Shown: piece after piece, positions 24,888 through 34,059 of the stretch
How the letters are laid out: every line of letters begins with the position of its first letter
How positions within the stretch are numbered: the stretch's first letter is position 1
Origin: Burkholderia gladioli
GTDB taxonomy: Bacteria; Pseudomonadota; Gammaproteobacteria; Burkholderiales; Burkholderiaceae
Reading direction: 5' to 3'
Length of the DNA stretch: 64,000 nucleotides
Assembly: GCF_000959725.1 (NCBI RefSeq)
Contig: NZ_CP009322.1
Coordinates: 1,178,001-1,242,000, forward strand
Position numbers and translations under genes: made by a program
Notes under the pieces: model-generated
What the model was told of the DNA's origin: nothing
The model's input: the letters and a program-made list of their open reading frames with translations, nothing else
Database searches by the model: none

Positions 24888-26609
24888 ATGGCAAGCAAGA
24901 CCATTGCGGACTATCTCGCTAGCACCCTGGCTCAGGCCGGCGTCGAGCGAATCTGGGGCGTCACGGGCGACAGCCTGAACGGGCTGTCCGACAGCCTGCG
25001 CCGGCTCGGCAAGATCAACTGGTCGCATACGCGCCACGAGGAAACCGCCGCCTTCGCGGCCGGCGCCGAAGCCGCGGTGACGGGCAAGCTCGCGGTCTGC
25101 GCGGGCAGCTGCGGCCCGGGCAACCTGCACCTGATCAACGGCCTGTTCGACTGCCAGCGCAACCATGTGCCGGTGCTCGCGATCGCGGCGCACATCCCGT
25201 CCTCGGAGATCGGGCTCGGCTACTTCCAGGAAACGCATCCGCAGGAGTTGTTCCGCGAGTGCAGTCACTTCGTCGAGCTGGTCAGCAACCCGAAGCAGTT
25301 CCCGCGCGTGCTCGATCGGGCGATCCGCACCGCGATCGAGGAACGCGGCGTGGCCGTGATCGTGCTGCCCGGCGACATCGCGCTGGAGGCGGTACCCGAA
25401 GCGACGCCGGGCCAGGTCAGCTACGAGGTCACGGCCGGCGTGCCGCCGGCGGCCCAGCTCGACGCGCTGGCGGCGCTGCTCGACGGCTCGAAGCGCGTCG
25501 CGCTGTTGTGCGGCAGCGGCTGCGCCGGCGCGCACGACGAGGTGGTGGCGCTGGCCGACACGCTCGGCGCGCCGATCGTCCACGCGCTGCGCGGCAAGGA
25601 GCACGTCGAATGGGACAACCCGTTCGATGTCGGCATGACGGGCCTGATCGGCTTCAGCTCGGGTTACCACGCGCTGAAGTCCTGCGACACGCTGGTGATG
25701 CTCGGCACCGATTTCCCGTATCGCAATTTCTACCCGGCCGACGCCAAGGTGGTGCAGATCGACCATCACGGCGCGGCGATCGGCAAGCGCGTATCGGTCG
25801 ACCTGGGCCTGGTCGGCGACGTCAAGGCGACGCTCGCCGCGCTGCAAGGGCGTCTCGCGCGCAAGACCGAGCGCCACTTCCTGGAAGCCGCGCGCAAGCA
25901 CTATGCCGACGCGCGCGAGGGGCTCGACAGCCTCGCGCGGCCCTCGCCGGGCGACGCGCCGATCCATCCTCAATACCTGACGCGGCTGGTCAGCGAGCTG
26001 GCGGCCGACGACGCGGTGTTCAGCGTCGACGTCGGCACGCCTACGCTATGGGCCGCGCGCTACCTGAAGATGAACGGCAAGCGCCGGCTGCTCGGCTCCT
26101 TCAACCACGGCTCGATGGCCAATGCGCTGCCGCAGGCGCTGGGCGCGCAGGCGGCGCTGCCGGGGCGCCAGGTGGTCGCGCTGTGCGGCGACGGCGGCCT
26201 GTCGATGCTGATGGGCGAGCTGCTGACGGCGCGCCAGTTGAAGCTGCCGCTCACGCTGGTGGTGTTCAACAACAGCTCGCTGGGCTTCGTATCGATGGAG
26301 ATGAAGGCCGGCGGTTACCTCGACGACGATACGCGGCTGGCCGATACCGACTACGCGGCGATCGCGCGCGGCGCCGGCATCGACGGGATTCGCGTCGAGC
26401 GTTCGGATGAACTGGAGGCGGCGCTGAAGGATGCGTTCTCGCGCCCGCATCCGGTGCTGGTGGACGTGCGCATCGCGCGCCAGGAGATCGCGCTGCCGCC
26501 GAAGATCGAATGGGCGCAGGCGAAGGGCTTCAGCCTCTACATGCTGAAGGCCGTGCTGAACGCGAAGGGCAACGAGGTGGTGGAGCTGGCGACGACCATG
26601 TTCCGCTGA
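24888..26609 (+). CDS. poxB: Pyruvate dehydrogenase (quinone), PoxB
   Basis: This 573-residue ThDP- and FAD-dependent enzyme is the same length as E. coli PoxB. The N-terminal Pyr domain has [20 protein letters not shown] and [20 protein letters not shown], with the catalytic Glu in HEETAAF, and [16 protein letters not shown]. The central FAD domain includes [14 protein letters not shown]. The C-terminal PP domain has the ThDP motif [20 protein letters not shown] with [11 protein letters not shown]. It converts pyruvate to acetate and CO2 at the inner membrane, passing electrons to ubiquinone. ATG 24888 has GGAG; an upstream in-frame ATG at 24846 lacks one. A GC-rich stem (24831-24857) lies just ahead of the start. 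PoxB is typically stationary-phase induced, but no such signal is claimed here. Confidence 0.95.
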   Translation: MASKTIADYLASTLAQAGVERIWGVTGDSLNGLSDSLRRLGKINWSHTRHEETAAFAAGAEAAVTGKLAVCAGSCGPGNLHLINGLFDCQRNHVPVLAIAAHIPSSEIGLGYFQETHPQELFRECSHFVELVSNPKQFPRVLDRAIRTAIEERGVAVIVLPGDIALEAVPEATPGQVSYEVTAGVPPAAQLDALAALLDGSKRVALLCGSGCAGAHDEVVALADTLGAPIVHALRGKEHVEWDNPFDVGMTGLIGFSSGYHALKSCDTLVMLGTDFPYRNFYPADAKVVQIDHHGAAIGKRVSVDLGLVGDVKATLAALQGRLARKTERHFLEAARKHYADAREGLDSLARPSPGDAPIHPQYLTRLVSELAADDAVFSVDVGTPTLWAARYLKMNGKRRLLGSFNHGSMANALPQALGAQAALPGRQVVALCGDGGLSMLMGELLTARQLKLPLTLVVFNNSSLGFVSMEMKAGGYLDDDTRLADTDYAAIARGAGIDGIRVERSDELEAALKDAFSRPHPVLVDVRIARQEIALPPKIEWAQAKGFSLYMLKAVLNAKGNEVVELATTMFR

Positions 26610-26618
26610 GGCGAAAAC

Positions 26619-26655
26619 GACGACGCGCCGACGGCTTTCGCCGTGGGCGCGTCGT
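26619..26655 (+). terminator. Hairpin after poxB
   Basis: A long nearly perfect stem (ACGACGCGCC with GGCGCGTCGT outside, ACGGC with GCCGT inside, TTTC loop) starts ten bases after the poxB stop. It lacks a long T-run and may act in either direction. Confidence 0.65.
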
Positions 26656-26670
26656 GGGACGTTCGGGCAG

Positions 26671-26707
26671 GGCCCCGGTCGGCCGGAAACGGCGCCGGGG
26701 CCTTGTC
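26671..26707. terminator. Second hairpin between poxB and proQ
   Basis: GGCCCCGG and CCGGGGCC form an eight-pair stem around a 16-base loop that has internal GC pairing. It lies between the convergent poxB and proQ stops. No clear U-run is present, so confidence is moderate. Confidence 0.45.
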
Positions 26708-26748
26708 GTTCCTGCTGGCCTCGGAAGAGACCAGCAGGGCGAGCGTCC

Positions 26749-27540
26749 TTACTTCGGTTCGGTTGCTTCGGGCGCGGGCTCGCCGGCATGGGCTGCCGGC
26801 GCCGCCTCGATGTCCGCCGGCGCTGCCGTCTCGGCCTCATCCGCTGCCGCAGACGTCTCGACCAAGGCCGGCGTGCCGGCCTGATCCTGCGCCGTCACGG
26901 CTTGAGCCGCGCCGGCTTCGTCGCGGGCCGCTGCGTCCTTGGCTGCCTCGCCGTCCTTGCCCGCTTCGCCGCGCTTGGCGGCGTCGCCGGCCTTGGCCTT
27001 CGCAGCCGCGCGCGAGCGTCGTGCCTGGTCCAGGCGCACGGCGCCGGCGGCCTGCTGGGCCGTCACGTCACCGGCTTCGGCACCGTTCAGGTCGACCCGC
27101 TTCGCGCCGTCGACCAGGCAGGCCCAGTAGCGGCTGCCGCGGCACCATTCCTTGATGGCGTCGCGCAGTTGTGCTTCGTCCAGGCCGAGCTCGGCGGTAT
27201 GCGCGACCAGGTCCTTGAAGATGCCGATCTTGAGCGGCAGCTTCGGCGCGGGACTCTTGGGGAAGGCGGCGGGAAAGCGGCGCTGCAGCTTGCCGATGGC
27301 CAGCACGGTCGGGTTGACCGGCTTCGCGTCGGCGGCGGGTGCCGGCCGGCGCGTCTGCGCGTGCGCGGGCTTGCCCGACGACGGCTTGCCGCCGGCAGCG
27401 GCAGGCCGCCCGCCCGGCTTGTGCGCCGGCTTGCCGGACGACTTGGCGGGAGCTTGGGTGGAGGACTTGCCTTGCGGCTTGGCGTCGGCTCGCTGTTTGG
27501 CGAGCTGCTTCTTCAATTCTGCGAGTTGTTCGAAACCCAT
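26749..27540 (-). CDS. proQ: ProQ/FinO-family RNA chaperone
   Basis: This 263-residue protein begins MGFEQLAELKKQLAKQRADA, followed by a long Lys/Ala/Gly/Pro-rich linker to about residue 72. The ProQ/FinO domain spans about 73-150: NPTVLAIGKLQRRFPAAFP, PLKIGIFKDLVAHTAELGLD, IKEWCRGSRYWACLVDGAKR and VDLNGAEAG. The C-terminal 100 residues are Ala/Glu/Asp-rich and low complexity. The family binds structured RNAs such as sRNA and mRNA 3' ends and alters their stability or pairing. E. coli ProQ also has an N-terminal FinO domain, so the linker before the domain is a difference. It converges with poxB. Symbol is by family, not proven orthology. Confidence 0.88.
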   Translation of the reverse strand: MGFEQLAELKKQLAKQRADAKPQGKSSTQAPAKSSGKPAHKPGGRPAAAGGKPSSGKPAHAQTRRPAPAADAKPVNPTVLAIGKLQRRFPAAFPKSPAPKLPLKIGIFKDLVAHTAELGLDEAQLRDAIKEWCRGSRYWACLVDGAKRVDLNGAEAGDVTAQQAAGAVRLDQARRSRAAAKAKAGDAAKRGEAGKDGEAAKDAAARDEAGAAQAVTAQDQAGTPALVETSAAADEAETAAPADIEAAPAAHAGEPAPEATEPK

Positions 27541-27887
27541 TTCGCACGATCATTCAGGTTGGACGGCGATTGTAGCAGCCCGGCGCCCTGTTTCGTCCCG
27601 ATCGACTGAAAGTTCTTTGCCGGGCGGGCGTCGGCGCGACAGTGCCTCGACGTTTCGTCGCGCGGCAGGGGCAAAAGTGTCGACCCGCGGCGCGCAATCG
27701 TCGGATCAAACCGGATCCATCGCGCCAACCCGGTGCAAGAGGCGCGATAAGCGCGATCCGCTCATCACTTTCCAGAGCCAACTCTCAATTTTTGGCAGCA
27801 ACCCTCAAGTTTTATCCACCCCATCCGTTTACCGGTCCATCGATCAATCGGGCCACAAGCCCGTCACTGTCAGACAGAGCTTTCACC
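27541..27887. promoter_or_regulatory. Divergent region between proQ and chemoreceptor genes
   Basis: About 350 bases with both promoters. Two near-copies of the sequence AAC(T/C)CTCAA(-/G)TTTT occur around 27778-27817, ahead of the chemoreceptor. No sigma-28 consensus is obvious to me. Confidence 0.4.
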
Positions 27888-29687
27888 ATGCTTTCGTCCC
27901 TACGCGCCCGTATCGTCGCCGCCTGTGTCGCCATCGTGGTGTTCGCGCTTTGCGCGAGCACCGTGATCGGTTATGTCGTCACCCGCGCCGCGAACCTCGA
28001 GGACCTGAACCGCAACCTGAGCGCCACGGCGATCGGCAATGGCAACGGCATACGCGACTGGGTCGCGTCCAAGCGCCAGATGATCGAGTCGCTCGGCGAC
28101 ACCGCGCTGTCGGCCGATCCGGTGCCGGGCTTCCTGCAGATGGCGGCGGCCGGCAGCTTCCTGAACGTCTATGCCGGCTACCCCGACAAGACCTCGAAGT
28201 TCTCGGACCCGACCGGCATCCCGGACGGCTACGACCCGACCGCGCGCCCCTGGTACCGGCAGGCGGCCGAGGCCGGCCGCTCGGTGGTGACCACGCCCTA
28301 TGCCGATGCGCGCACCGGCAAGGTGGTGGTGACCTTCGCGGTGCCGGTGATGCGCGACGGCCAGTTGAAGGCGGTGGTCAGCGGCGACGTGACGATGGAC
28401 AACGTGATCGCGAACGTGAAGTCGATCCGGCCGACGCCGGGCAGCTTCGCGATGCTGGTCGACGGCAGCGGCCAGATCGTCGCGCATCCCGATGCGGCGC
28501 TGACCGGCAAGGCCTTGTCGACGCTGTCGCCCGATCTCGCGAACCTGCCGCTGGCCGCGCTCGACGCGACCGACAAGCCGTTCGTGGCACGCATCGGCGG
28601 CGGCAACAAGTTGTTGCGCGCGCAACCGATCGCGGGCACCGACTGGCGGCTGGTGGTGGCGATCGACGAGGCCGAGGCGATGGCGGGGATCCGCTCGCTG
28701 CTGGTGACCTTCGCGATCGTGTTCGTCGTGATCGTGCTGCTGGCCTCGGCGGTGGTGGTGGCCCTGACGGGCACGGCGTTCCGCCGGCTCTCGCAGGTGC
28801 GCGAGGCGATGGCCGCGATCGGCTCGGGCTCGGGCGACCTGACGCAGCGCCTGCCGGCCGAGGGGCGCGACGAGGTGGCCGACATCGCGCGTTCGTTCAA
28901 CGCCTTCGTCGGCAAGCTGCACGACGTGATGCGCGAGGTGCGCGATGCCAGCGAATCGGTGCGCGCGGCGGCCGACGAGATCGCGGCCGGCAATGCCGAC
29001 CTGTCGTCGCGCACCGAATCGGCGGCGGCCAGCCTGCAGCAGACGGCGGCCTCGATGGAGCAGATCACGGCCACCGTGGGCCAGTCGGCGAGCGCCGCCA
29101 CGCAGGCCGACGAACGGGCCGGCGAGGCCTCGCGGATCGCCACCCACGGCGGCGAGGCGGTGTCGCGCGTGGTGGCGACGATGGAGAAGATCGAGCAGGC
29201 CTCGAGCCGGATCGGCGACATCATCGGGGTGATCGACGGGATCGCGTTCCAGACCAACATCCTGGCGCTGAACGCGGCGGTCGAGGCGGCGCGCGCGGGC
29301 GAGCAGGGGCGTGGTTTCGCGGTGGTCGCGCAGGAGGTGCGCAGCCTCGCGCAGCGCAGCGCGCAGGCCGCGCGCGAGGTCAAGGCGCTGGTCGAGACCA
29401 CCGTGGAGCGGGTCGGCGACGGCGCCTCGCAGGTGCGCTCGGCCGGCGCGACGATGGACGAGATCGTCGGCAACGTGGCGAACGTGACGACCATCATCTC
29501 GGAGATCCGCCACGCCGCCAACGAGCAGACGCGCGGGATCCAGGAGGTCAATCACGCCGTCACGCAGCTCGACGAGATGGTCCAGCAGAACGCGGCCCTG
29601 GTGGAGCAGTCGACGGCGGCGGCCGCCGCCTTGCAGAGCCAGGCCGGCGCGCTGGCGGCGACGGTGGCGCGATTCCGCGTGGCGTGA
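27888..29687 (+). CDS. Methyl-accepting chemotaxis protein with dCACHE sensor
   Basis: A 599-residue chemoreceptor. TM1 spans residues 8-30, a periplasmic double-Cache domain about 35-275 ([20 protein letters not shown] then [19 protein letters not shown]), TM2 about 278-300 and a HAMP domain follows ([19 protein letters not shown]). The signalling tip is clear: [20 protein letters not shown] then [20 protein letters not shown]. No C-terminal NWETF-type pentapeptide is present, so it probably relies on other receptors for CheR/CheB tethering. The dCACHE pattern YxxxxRPWY-x-D often binds amino acids; the Asp-type contact at YADARTG is present. A ligand of that class is possible but not proven. 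It stands alone without che genes nearby. ATG 27888 is chosen as the start of the first membrane segment. Confidence 0.93.
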   Translation: MLSSLRARIVAACVAIVVFALCASTVIGYVVTRAANLEDLNRNLSATAIGNGNGIRDWVASKRQMIESLGDTALSADPVPGFLQMAAAGSFLNVYAGYPDKTSKFSDPTGIPDGYDPTARPWYRQAAEAGRSVVTTPYADARTGKVVVTFAVPVMRDGQLKAVVSGDVTMDNVIANVKSIRPTPGSFAMLVDGSGQIVAHPDAALTGKALSTLSPDLANLPLAALDATDKPFVARIGGGNKLLRAQPIAGTDWRLVVAIDEAEAMAGIRSLLVTFAIVFVVIVLLASAVVVALTGTAFRRLSQVREAMAAIGSGSGDLTQRLPAEGRDEVADIARSFNAFVGKLHDVMREVRDASESVRAAADEIAAGNADLSSRTESAAASLQQTAASMEQITATVGQSASAATQADERAGEASRIATHGGEAVSRVVATMEKIEQASSRIGDIIGVIDGIAFQTNILALNAAVEAARAGEQGRGFAVVAQEVRSLAQRSAQAAREVKALVETTVERVGDGASQVRSAGATMDEIVGNVANVTTIISEIRHAANEQTRGIQEVNHAVTQLDEMVQQNAALVEQSTAAAAALQSQAGALAATVARFRVA

Positions 29688-30334
29688 AGCGGTAGGCGAT
29701 GCCGGCGCGATGTGCCGGCGAGGTGCCGCCGCGTGGCTAGGTGGGCGTCACGAGCCGGACATGATGCAGACATGAGGCATCGCGATGCGCTTGCGATGCA
29801 GGACAAGAGATCAACGGGTTCGGCGCGAGCCGGGCGATGCCGGGTGCCACGGCCGTCGCCCGCGCGAAAACGGGCGGCCGAGCCCGCGGCAACACCGTGG
29901 TTCGACGCGTGACGTACGGCGATCGATGCATTCGCCGCGCGCCACGCGTCCCGTTTTCGCGAACAGTTCGGGTCGGTCGTACACGGTTTCGCCAGTTCGC
30001 GGCAGCGAGGACGGCGCCGGCGGATAATCGCGCTGGCCGCCGTGGTCGGGCTCGCGTCGCGCAGACAGGCGCGTCGCGGGCGGGGCCGACCGTCTGCCTT
30101 CACGTGGCGTCGCATCGCGTGCGCGGTTGCGGCATCGAGGTGGCCGGATCGACCCGGCAATTCCCGCATCGGCATCACAGGGGGGCGGGGACAGGAGCAT
30201 GTAAAAAAGCGAGCCACTATCTCAAAATAGTGGGTTGAGACCTGTTTGAGCATTACCAACCGTCGCGCGCGCATCGACTCGACACAACCCATACAGGGCG
30301 AGCGGGGACGACGGTGTTCTACGAGGAAGCTGTC
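29688..30334. other. Long intergenic region upstream of the H-NS-family gene
   Basis: About 650 bases with no convincing gene. Near its end is a small AT-rich patch and a palindrome (30214-30233), listed separately. The long leader before an H-NS-type gene is usual, as these genes are often autoregulated. Confidence 0.4.
30214..30233. promoter_or_regulatory. Palindromic site upstream of the H-NS-family gene
   Basis: CCACTAT-CTCAAA-ATAGTGG is a perfect seven-base inverted repeat with a six-base spacer, about 100 bases before the H-NS-family ATG, following an A6 run. It could be an operator or a short hairpin. Assignment to a regulator is not possible. Confidence 0.4.
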
Positions 30335-30625
30335 ATGTCGAATTACCACGAGCTGCTCGCTCAGCTCAACGAGCTGACCCGCCAGGCCGGCGAGGCCCGC
30401 GAGGCCGAGCTCAAGATCGTGATCGCCGATATCCGTCGCGCGATCGCCGAATACGGGCTGACCGAACGAGACCTGTTCCCGCCGCGCCTGGGCCGGCCGC
30501 GCAAGGAAGACCAGAAACCGAAGCCGCGCTATCGCGACCCGGAAACGGGCGCCACCTGGACCGGCCGCGGCCGCGTGCCGGGCTGGATCGCCGGGCAGGA
30601 TCGCGAGCGCTTCCTGATTTCCTGA
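30335..30625 (+). CDS. H-NS family nucleoid-associated protein
   Basis: This 96-residue protein has the compact form of Burkholderia H-NS-like proteins. A coiled-coil dimerisation helix spans residues 3-45 (LLAQLNELTRQAGEAREAEL), a basic linker follows (RLGRPRKEDQKPKPRYRDPE), and the DNA-binding core is TWTGRGRVPGWIAG. H-NS proteins bind AT-rich DNA and silence acquired genes, which is relevant to the lower-GC T6SS island about 7 kb away, though many paralogues exist in this genus. ATG 30335 has GAGGAA seven bases upstream; a GTG at 30314 lacks support. Confidence 0.9.
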   Translation: MSNYHELLAQLNELTRQAGEAREAELKIVIADIRRAIAEYGLTERDLFPPRLGRPRKEDQKPKPRYRDPETGATWTGRGRVPGWIAGQDRERFLIS

Positions 30626-31107
30626 GCGGCGCCGGCGGGCGCGCCCGCTGCCGTGGCGGATGATGCGGCGGCAGCGTTCCGCCGTCCCGCCGCGGCGGCC
30701 GTCAGTCGAACCACGGCCGGCAAGAGGTAATCGACGCTGCAGGGGAGGTTTCGGTGCGATTCGCGCGCCGGATTTTTTTTCGAATGACAGGTCAAACGTT
30801 TGCGCCTCGCCTGAATCGATCGAATTGAGGTTCCCGGCGCCGATCCGGCGCGAAACCACCGGCACCGAAGCGCAGCCGGCGCCCACCCGACCGACGCGGT
30901 CCACGATACCGCGTGACACCAGCCCCCCCGCCCGCGCCCCGCCATTTCCAGGCACGCGCCCCGACCAGAAACGTGACAGATTTTCCCGTTTTCGTGCATT
31001 GAGGCCGCGCGCCCATGCTTCTAGACTGGCTTGCCCGGTCCGATCCACGGCGCCGTCCGGCGCTGGCGCGAATCGCGAGGCCATGCCCAATCCAAGGAGA
31101 CAGCCCG
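30626..31107. other. Intergenic region upstream of the aldehyde dehydrogenase gene
   Basis: About 480 bases, GC-rich, with a T-run near 30774-30781. It holds the dehydrogenase promoter but no gene I can support. Confidence 0.4.
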
Positions 31108-32559
31108 ATGCTGCGAGCTTCACTACTGATCGACAACCAGGACCGCCAGGCCGCCAACGGCGCGAGCTTCACGCGCGCCAATCCCGTCACCGGCGAGGCG
31201 CGCACCGAGGCCGCCGCGGCCACCGTGCAGGATGCGCTCGATGCCGCCAACAGCGCGGCGGCCGCGTTCGCCGGCTGGTCCGCCACCACGCCGGGCGAGC
31301 GGCGCGCGATCCTGTTCCGCGCGGCCGATCTGATCGACGCGCGCGGCGAGCGTTTCGCCGAGGCGATGGCGGCCGAGACCGGCGCGGCCGCGAGCTGGGC
31401 GCATTTCAATTGCCGGATCGCGGCCGACATGCTGCGCGAGGCGGGCGCGATCACCACCCGCATCGTCGGCGAGGTGATTCCCTCGAACCTGCCGAACACG
31501 ATGGCGATGGCGCTGCGGCAGCCGGCCGGCGTGGTGCTCGGCATCGCTCCCTGGAACGCGCCGGTGATCCTCGGCGTGCGCGCGCTGGCGATGGCGCTGG
31601 CCTGCGGCAATACCGTGGTCCTCAAGGGTTCCGAGCTGTGCCCGATGACGCATTGGCTGATCGGCGAGGCGCTGCGCGACGCGGGCCTGCCGCCCGGCGT
31701 GCTGAACGTGGTGTTCAACGCGCCCGAGGATGCCGCGCCGGTGGTGGAGGCGCTGATCGCGCATCCGGCGGTGCGGCGCATCAACTTCACCGGCTCGACG
31801 CGGGTCGGCCGCCGCATCGCCGAACTCGCCGCGCGGCATCTCAAGCGCTGCCTGCTCGAGCTGGGCGGCAAGGCGCCCTTCGTGGTGCTCGACGACGCCG
31901 ATCTCGACGAGGCGGTGAAGGCGGCCGCCTTCGGCGCGTTCTTCAACCAGGGGCAGATCTGCATGTCGACCGAGCGCGTGATCGTCGATGCCAGGCTGGC
32001 CGACGATTTCGTCGAGCGGCTCGCCGCGCGGGCGACGGCGCTCAAGGCCGGGTTGCCGGGCGAGCCGGGCGCGGTGCTGGGCTCGATGATCGGCGCCGAG
32101 GCGGCCTCGCGCGTGCGCCAGATGATCGACGACGCGGTGGGCAAGGGCGCCGTGCTCGCCGCCGGCGGGCAGTCGCAGGGCAGCGTCATGCAGCCGGCGG
32201 TGGTCGACCGCGTGACGCCGGCGATGCGGCTCTACGGCGAGGAGTCGTTCGGCCCGGTGGCGGCCGTGACGCGCTTCAGCGATATCGAGGAGGCGATCTC
32301 GATCGCCAACGATTCGGAGTACGGCCTATCCTCGGCCGTGTTCGGGCGCGACGTGCAGCGCGCGCTGGCGGTCGGCCGGCGCATCGAGGCCGGGATCTGC
32401 CATATCAACGGCGCCACCGTCCACGACGAGGCGCAGATGCCCTTCGGCGGGGTCAAGGCGAGCGGTTACGGCCGCTTCGGCGGCACCGCGGCGATCGACG
32501 AATTCACCGAGCTGCGCTGGATCACGGTCCAGTCGGGGCCGCTCGCGTATCCGATCTGA
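31108..32559 (+). CDS. NAD(P)-dependent aldehyde dehydrogenase (salicylaldehyde/vanillin type)
   Basis: This 483-residue ALDH-superfamily enzyme has all the key sites: the nucleotide-binding GIAPWNAPVILGVRALAMAL and VLKGSELCP, FTGSTRVGRRIAE, general-base Glu in LELGGKAPFVVLDDADLDEA, and the catalytic Cys in FFNQGQICMSTERV. The late motif EESFGPVAAVTRF is also present. The subgroup resembles salicylaldehyde, vanillin and benzaldehyde dehydrogenases that oxidise aromatic aldehydes to acids. ATG 31108 has AAGGAGA upstream; an earlier in-frame start at 31015 gives a non-homologous lead. It converges with an AraC regulator gene 78 bases away, which may control it. The exact substrate is uncertain. 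Confidence 0.9.
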   Translation: MLRASLLIDNQDRQAANGASFTRANPVTGEARTEAAAATVQDALDAANSAAAAFAGWSATTPGERRAILFRAADLIDARGERFAEAMAAETGAAASWAHFNCRIAADMLREAGAITTRIVGEVIPSNLPNTMAMALRQPAGVVLGIAPWNAPVILGVRALAMALACGNTVVLKGSELCPMTHWLIGEALRDAGLPPGVLNVVFNAPEDAAPVVEALIAHPAVRRINFTGSTRVGRRIAELAARHLKRCLLELGGKAPFVVLDDADLDEAVKAAAFGAFFNQGQICMSTERVIVDARLADDFVERLAARATALKAGLPGEPGAVLGSMIGAEAASRVRQMIDDAVGKGAVLAAGGQSQGSVMQPAVVDRVTPAMRLYGEESFGPVAAVTRFSDIEEAISIANDSEYGLSSAVFGRDVQRALAVGRRIEAGICHINGATVHDEAQMPFGGVKASGYGRFGGTAAIDEFTELRWITVQSGPLAYPI

Positions 32560-32637
32560 GGTCGAGGTCGAGGTCGGCATGCGGCGGCGGCAGGCGACGC
32601 GCCTTGCCTGTCGCCAACGCCGCCCGGGCCGCCGGCG

Positions 32638-33558
32638 TCAGGGCCAATCGGCGTAGCTGCGTGTCGCGTCGTGGGCGACATCCGGCCCGTCCTGCGCCTG
32701 GCGGCGAAAACCGGCCGGCGTGAGGCCGGTCTTGCGGCGGAAGAAGCGGCTGAAGTGCGTGGTCGACTTGAAGCCGAGGTGGTCGGCCACCTGCTCGATG
32801 CTCAGGCCCGAGCGCACCAGCCGCAACCGCGATTCGTGCACCACCCGTTCGTGCAGCAGGGCGAGCGGCGTGCGGCCGAGGCTGCGCGTGCAGAGATCGT
32901 GCAGCCGGTCGGCGGAGATGCCGAGCTGCCGCGCATAGTGCTCGACGGTCCAGTGCGCGCGGAAATGCAGCTCGACCAGGTGCCGGAAGCGCAGCAGCAG
33001 CGAGGCGCCCGCGCCCTGGCCCTGCTGGCTCAGGTCCTCGCAGCCGGTCAGGCGCCAGCACTGGATCAGGATCAGCGCGAGATGCGCCGACAGCAGGTTC
33101 CACGAGCCGCGTTCCTCGCGGCGGATCTCGCGCAGCAACGCGTCGAAGCTGTGGCGCAGGTCGCCCAGCGCCTCGGCCGAGCCGATCGTCTCGATCGCCG
33201 TCGGCCGATCGGCCAGGTAGCGCAGTTGCACGGCCTCGGCGTTCTGGCCGAGCGCCTCGCGGGCGAGTTCGCCCGATACCGCCAGCAGGATGCCGGCCGA
33301 GCCGGGCGCGAGGCGCAGATGATCGTCCGGTGTGGCGGGTGTCCACAGCAGCGCGGGTGCCTGCAATTGATGGATCTGCCGGCCGGCGGCAACCTCGGCG
33401 CGGCCGCTGAGCAGCAGCAGCGCGGCGCGATCGAGGCCGGCTTCGCCCTGCGCGAGCGGGTAACGGCGCGATTGCAGCGCCGCGTCAAGCTGGCGGGCGG
33501 CCGCGTGCGCATGCAACTGGCTGCTGGATCGAGGAGCAGGGGGCGAGGTGTGGTCCAT
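32638..33558 (-). CDS. AraC-family transcriptional regulator
   Basis: This 306-residue protein has an N-terminal cupin-like effector domain (about residues 10-170) and a C-terminal AraC helix-turn-helix pair (about 205-300). The first reads VEHYARQLGISADRLHDLCT and the second IEQVADHLGFKSTTHFSRFF, then RRKTGLTPAGFRR. The start at 33558 (MDHTSPPAPRSS) is chosen; the frame upstream to 33801 is Arg/Ala-rich and looks non-coding. It converges with the aldehyde dehydrogenase gene and is divergent from the glycosidase-like lipoprotein gene, so either could be a target. The ligand is unknown. Confidence 0.9.
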   Translation of the reverse strand: MDHTSPPAPRSSSQLHAHAAARQLDAALQSRRYPLAQGEAGLDRAALLLLSGRAEVAAGRQIHQLQAPALLWTPATPDDHLRLAPGSAGILLAVSGELAREALGQNAEAVQLRYLADRPTAIETIGSAEALGDLRHSFDALLREIRREERGSWNLLSAHLALILIQCWRLTGCEDLSQQGQGAGASLLLRFRHLVELHFRAHWTVEHYARQLGISADRLHDLCTRSLGRTPLALLHERVVHESRLRLVRSGLSIEQVADHLGFKSTTHFSRFFRRKTGLTPAGFRRQAQDGPDVAHDATRSYADWP

Positions 33559-34059
33559 GCGTGGCGCGTCGGATGCAGGTGGCGCGTCGCGGCGCCGCCC
33601 GCCGGTGGGAAATGCGGCCGGCGTCGCGCAGTGTACCGCGCCGGTTGCTGCGGTTGCGCATCGCCGCGTCCTGGCCGGCCCGAGGTGATTGCGCGCAGGC
33701 GATCGCGGCACATGGTTTGCTCCGGCTGGCCCCGCGCCGCCAGGTCGCTCGGCCGCCTTGCGCTTCGCCGTCGGCGGCGCGCTCGCCTTGCGCGAAGCCA
33801 CGCGCGCTCGAATCTCACCGAACCCCCAAGTCCGCCGTCGCGCCCCTGCCGTCGTCGCCCGGCCATCCCCCTGTCAGTTCACGCATTACAGCGCGCTTCC
33901 GTTTGCTTTACGCTCACGCGATCAATAACCGGGCCACATCGCATGGCTTCCCGCATCCGCCGCATGGCGACGCGCCGGCAATCCGAGGCAGCCGGCATCC
34001 GCACGTCGCCTTCGCGCGTCAGTCCGCTTGAAAAAACATCATCAGAACTGGAGGGGGAC
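33559..34059. promoter_or_regulatory. Divergent region between AraC-family and glycosidase-like genes
   Basis: About 500 bases containing promoters for both outward genes. The segment near 33890-34050 is less GC-rich. GAGGGGGA provides the ribosome-binding site of the 34060 gene. No coding sequence is supported. Confidence 0.4.
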
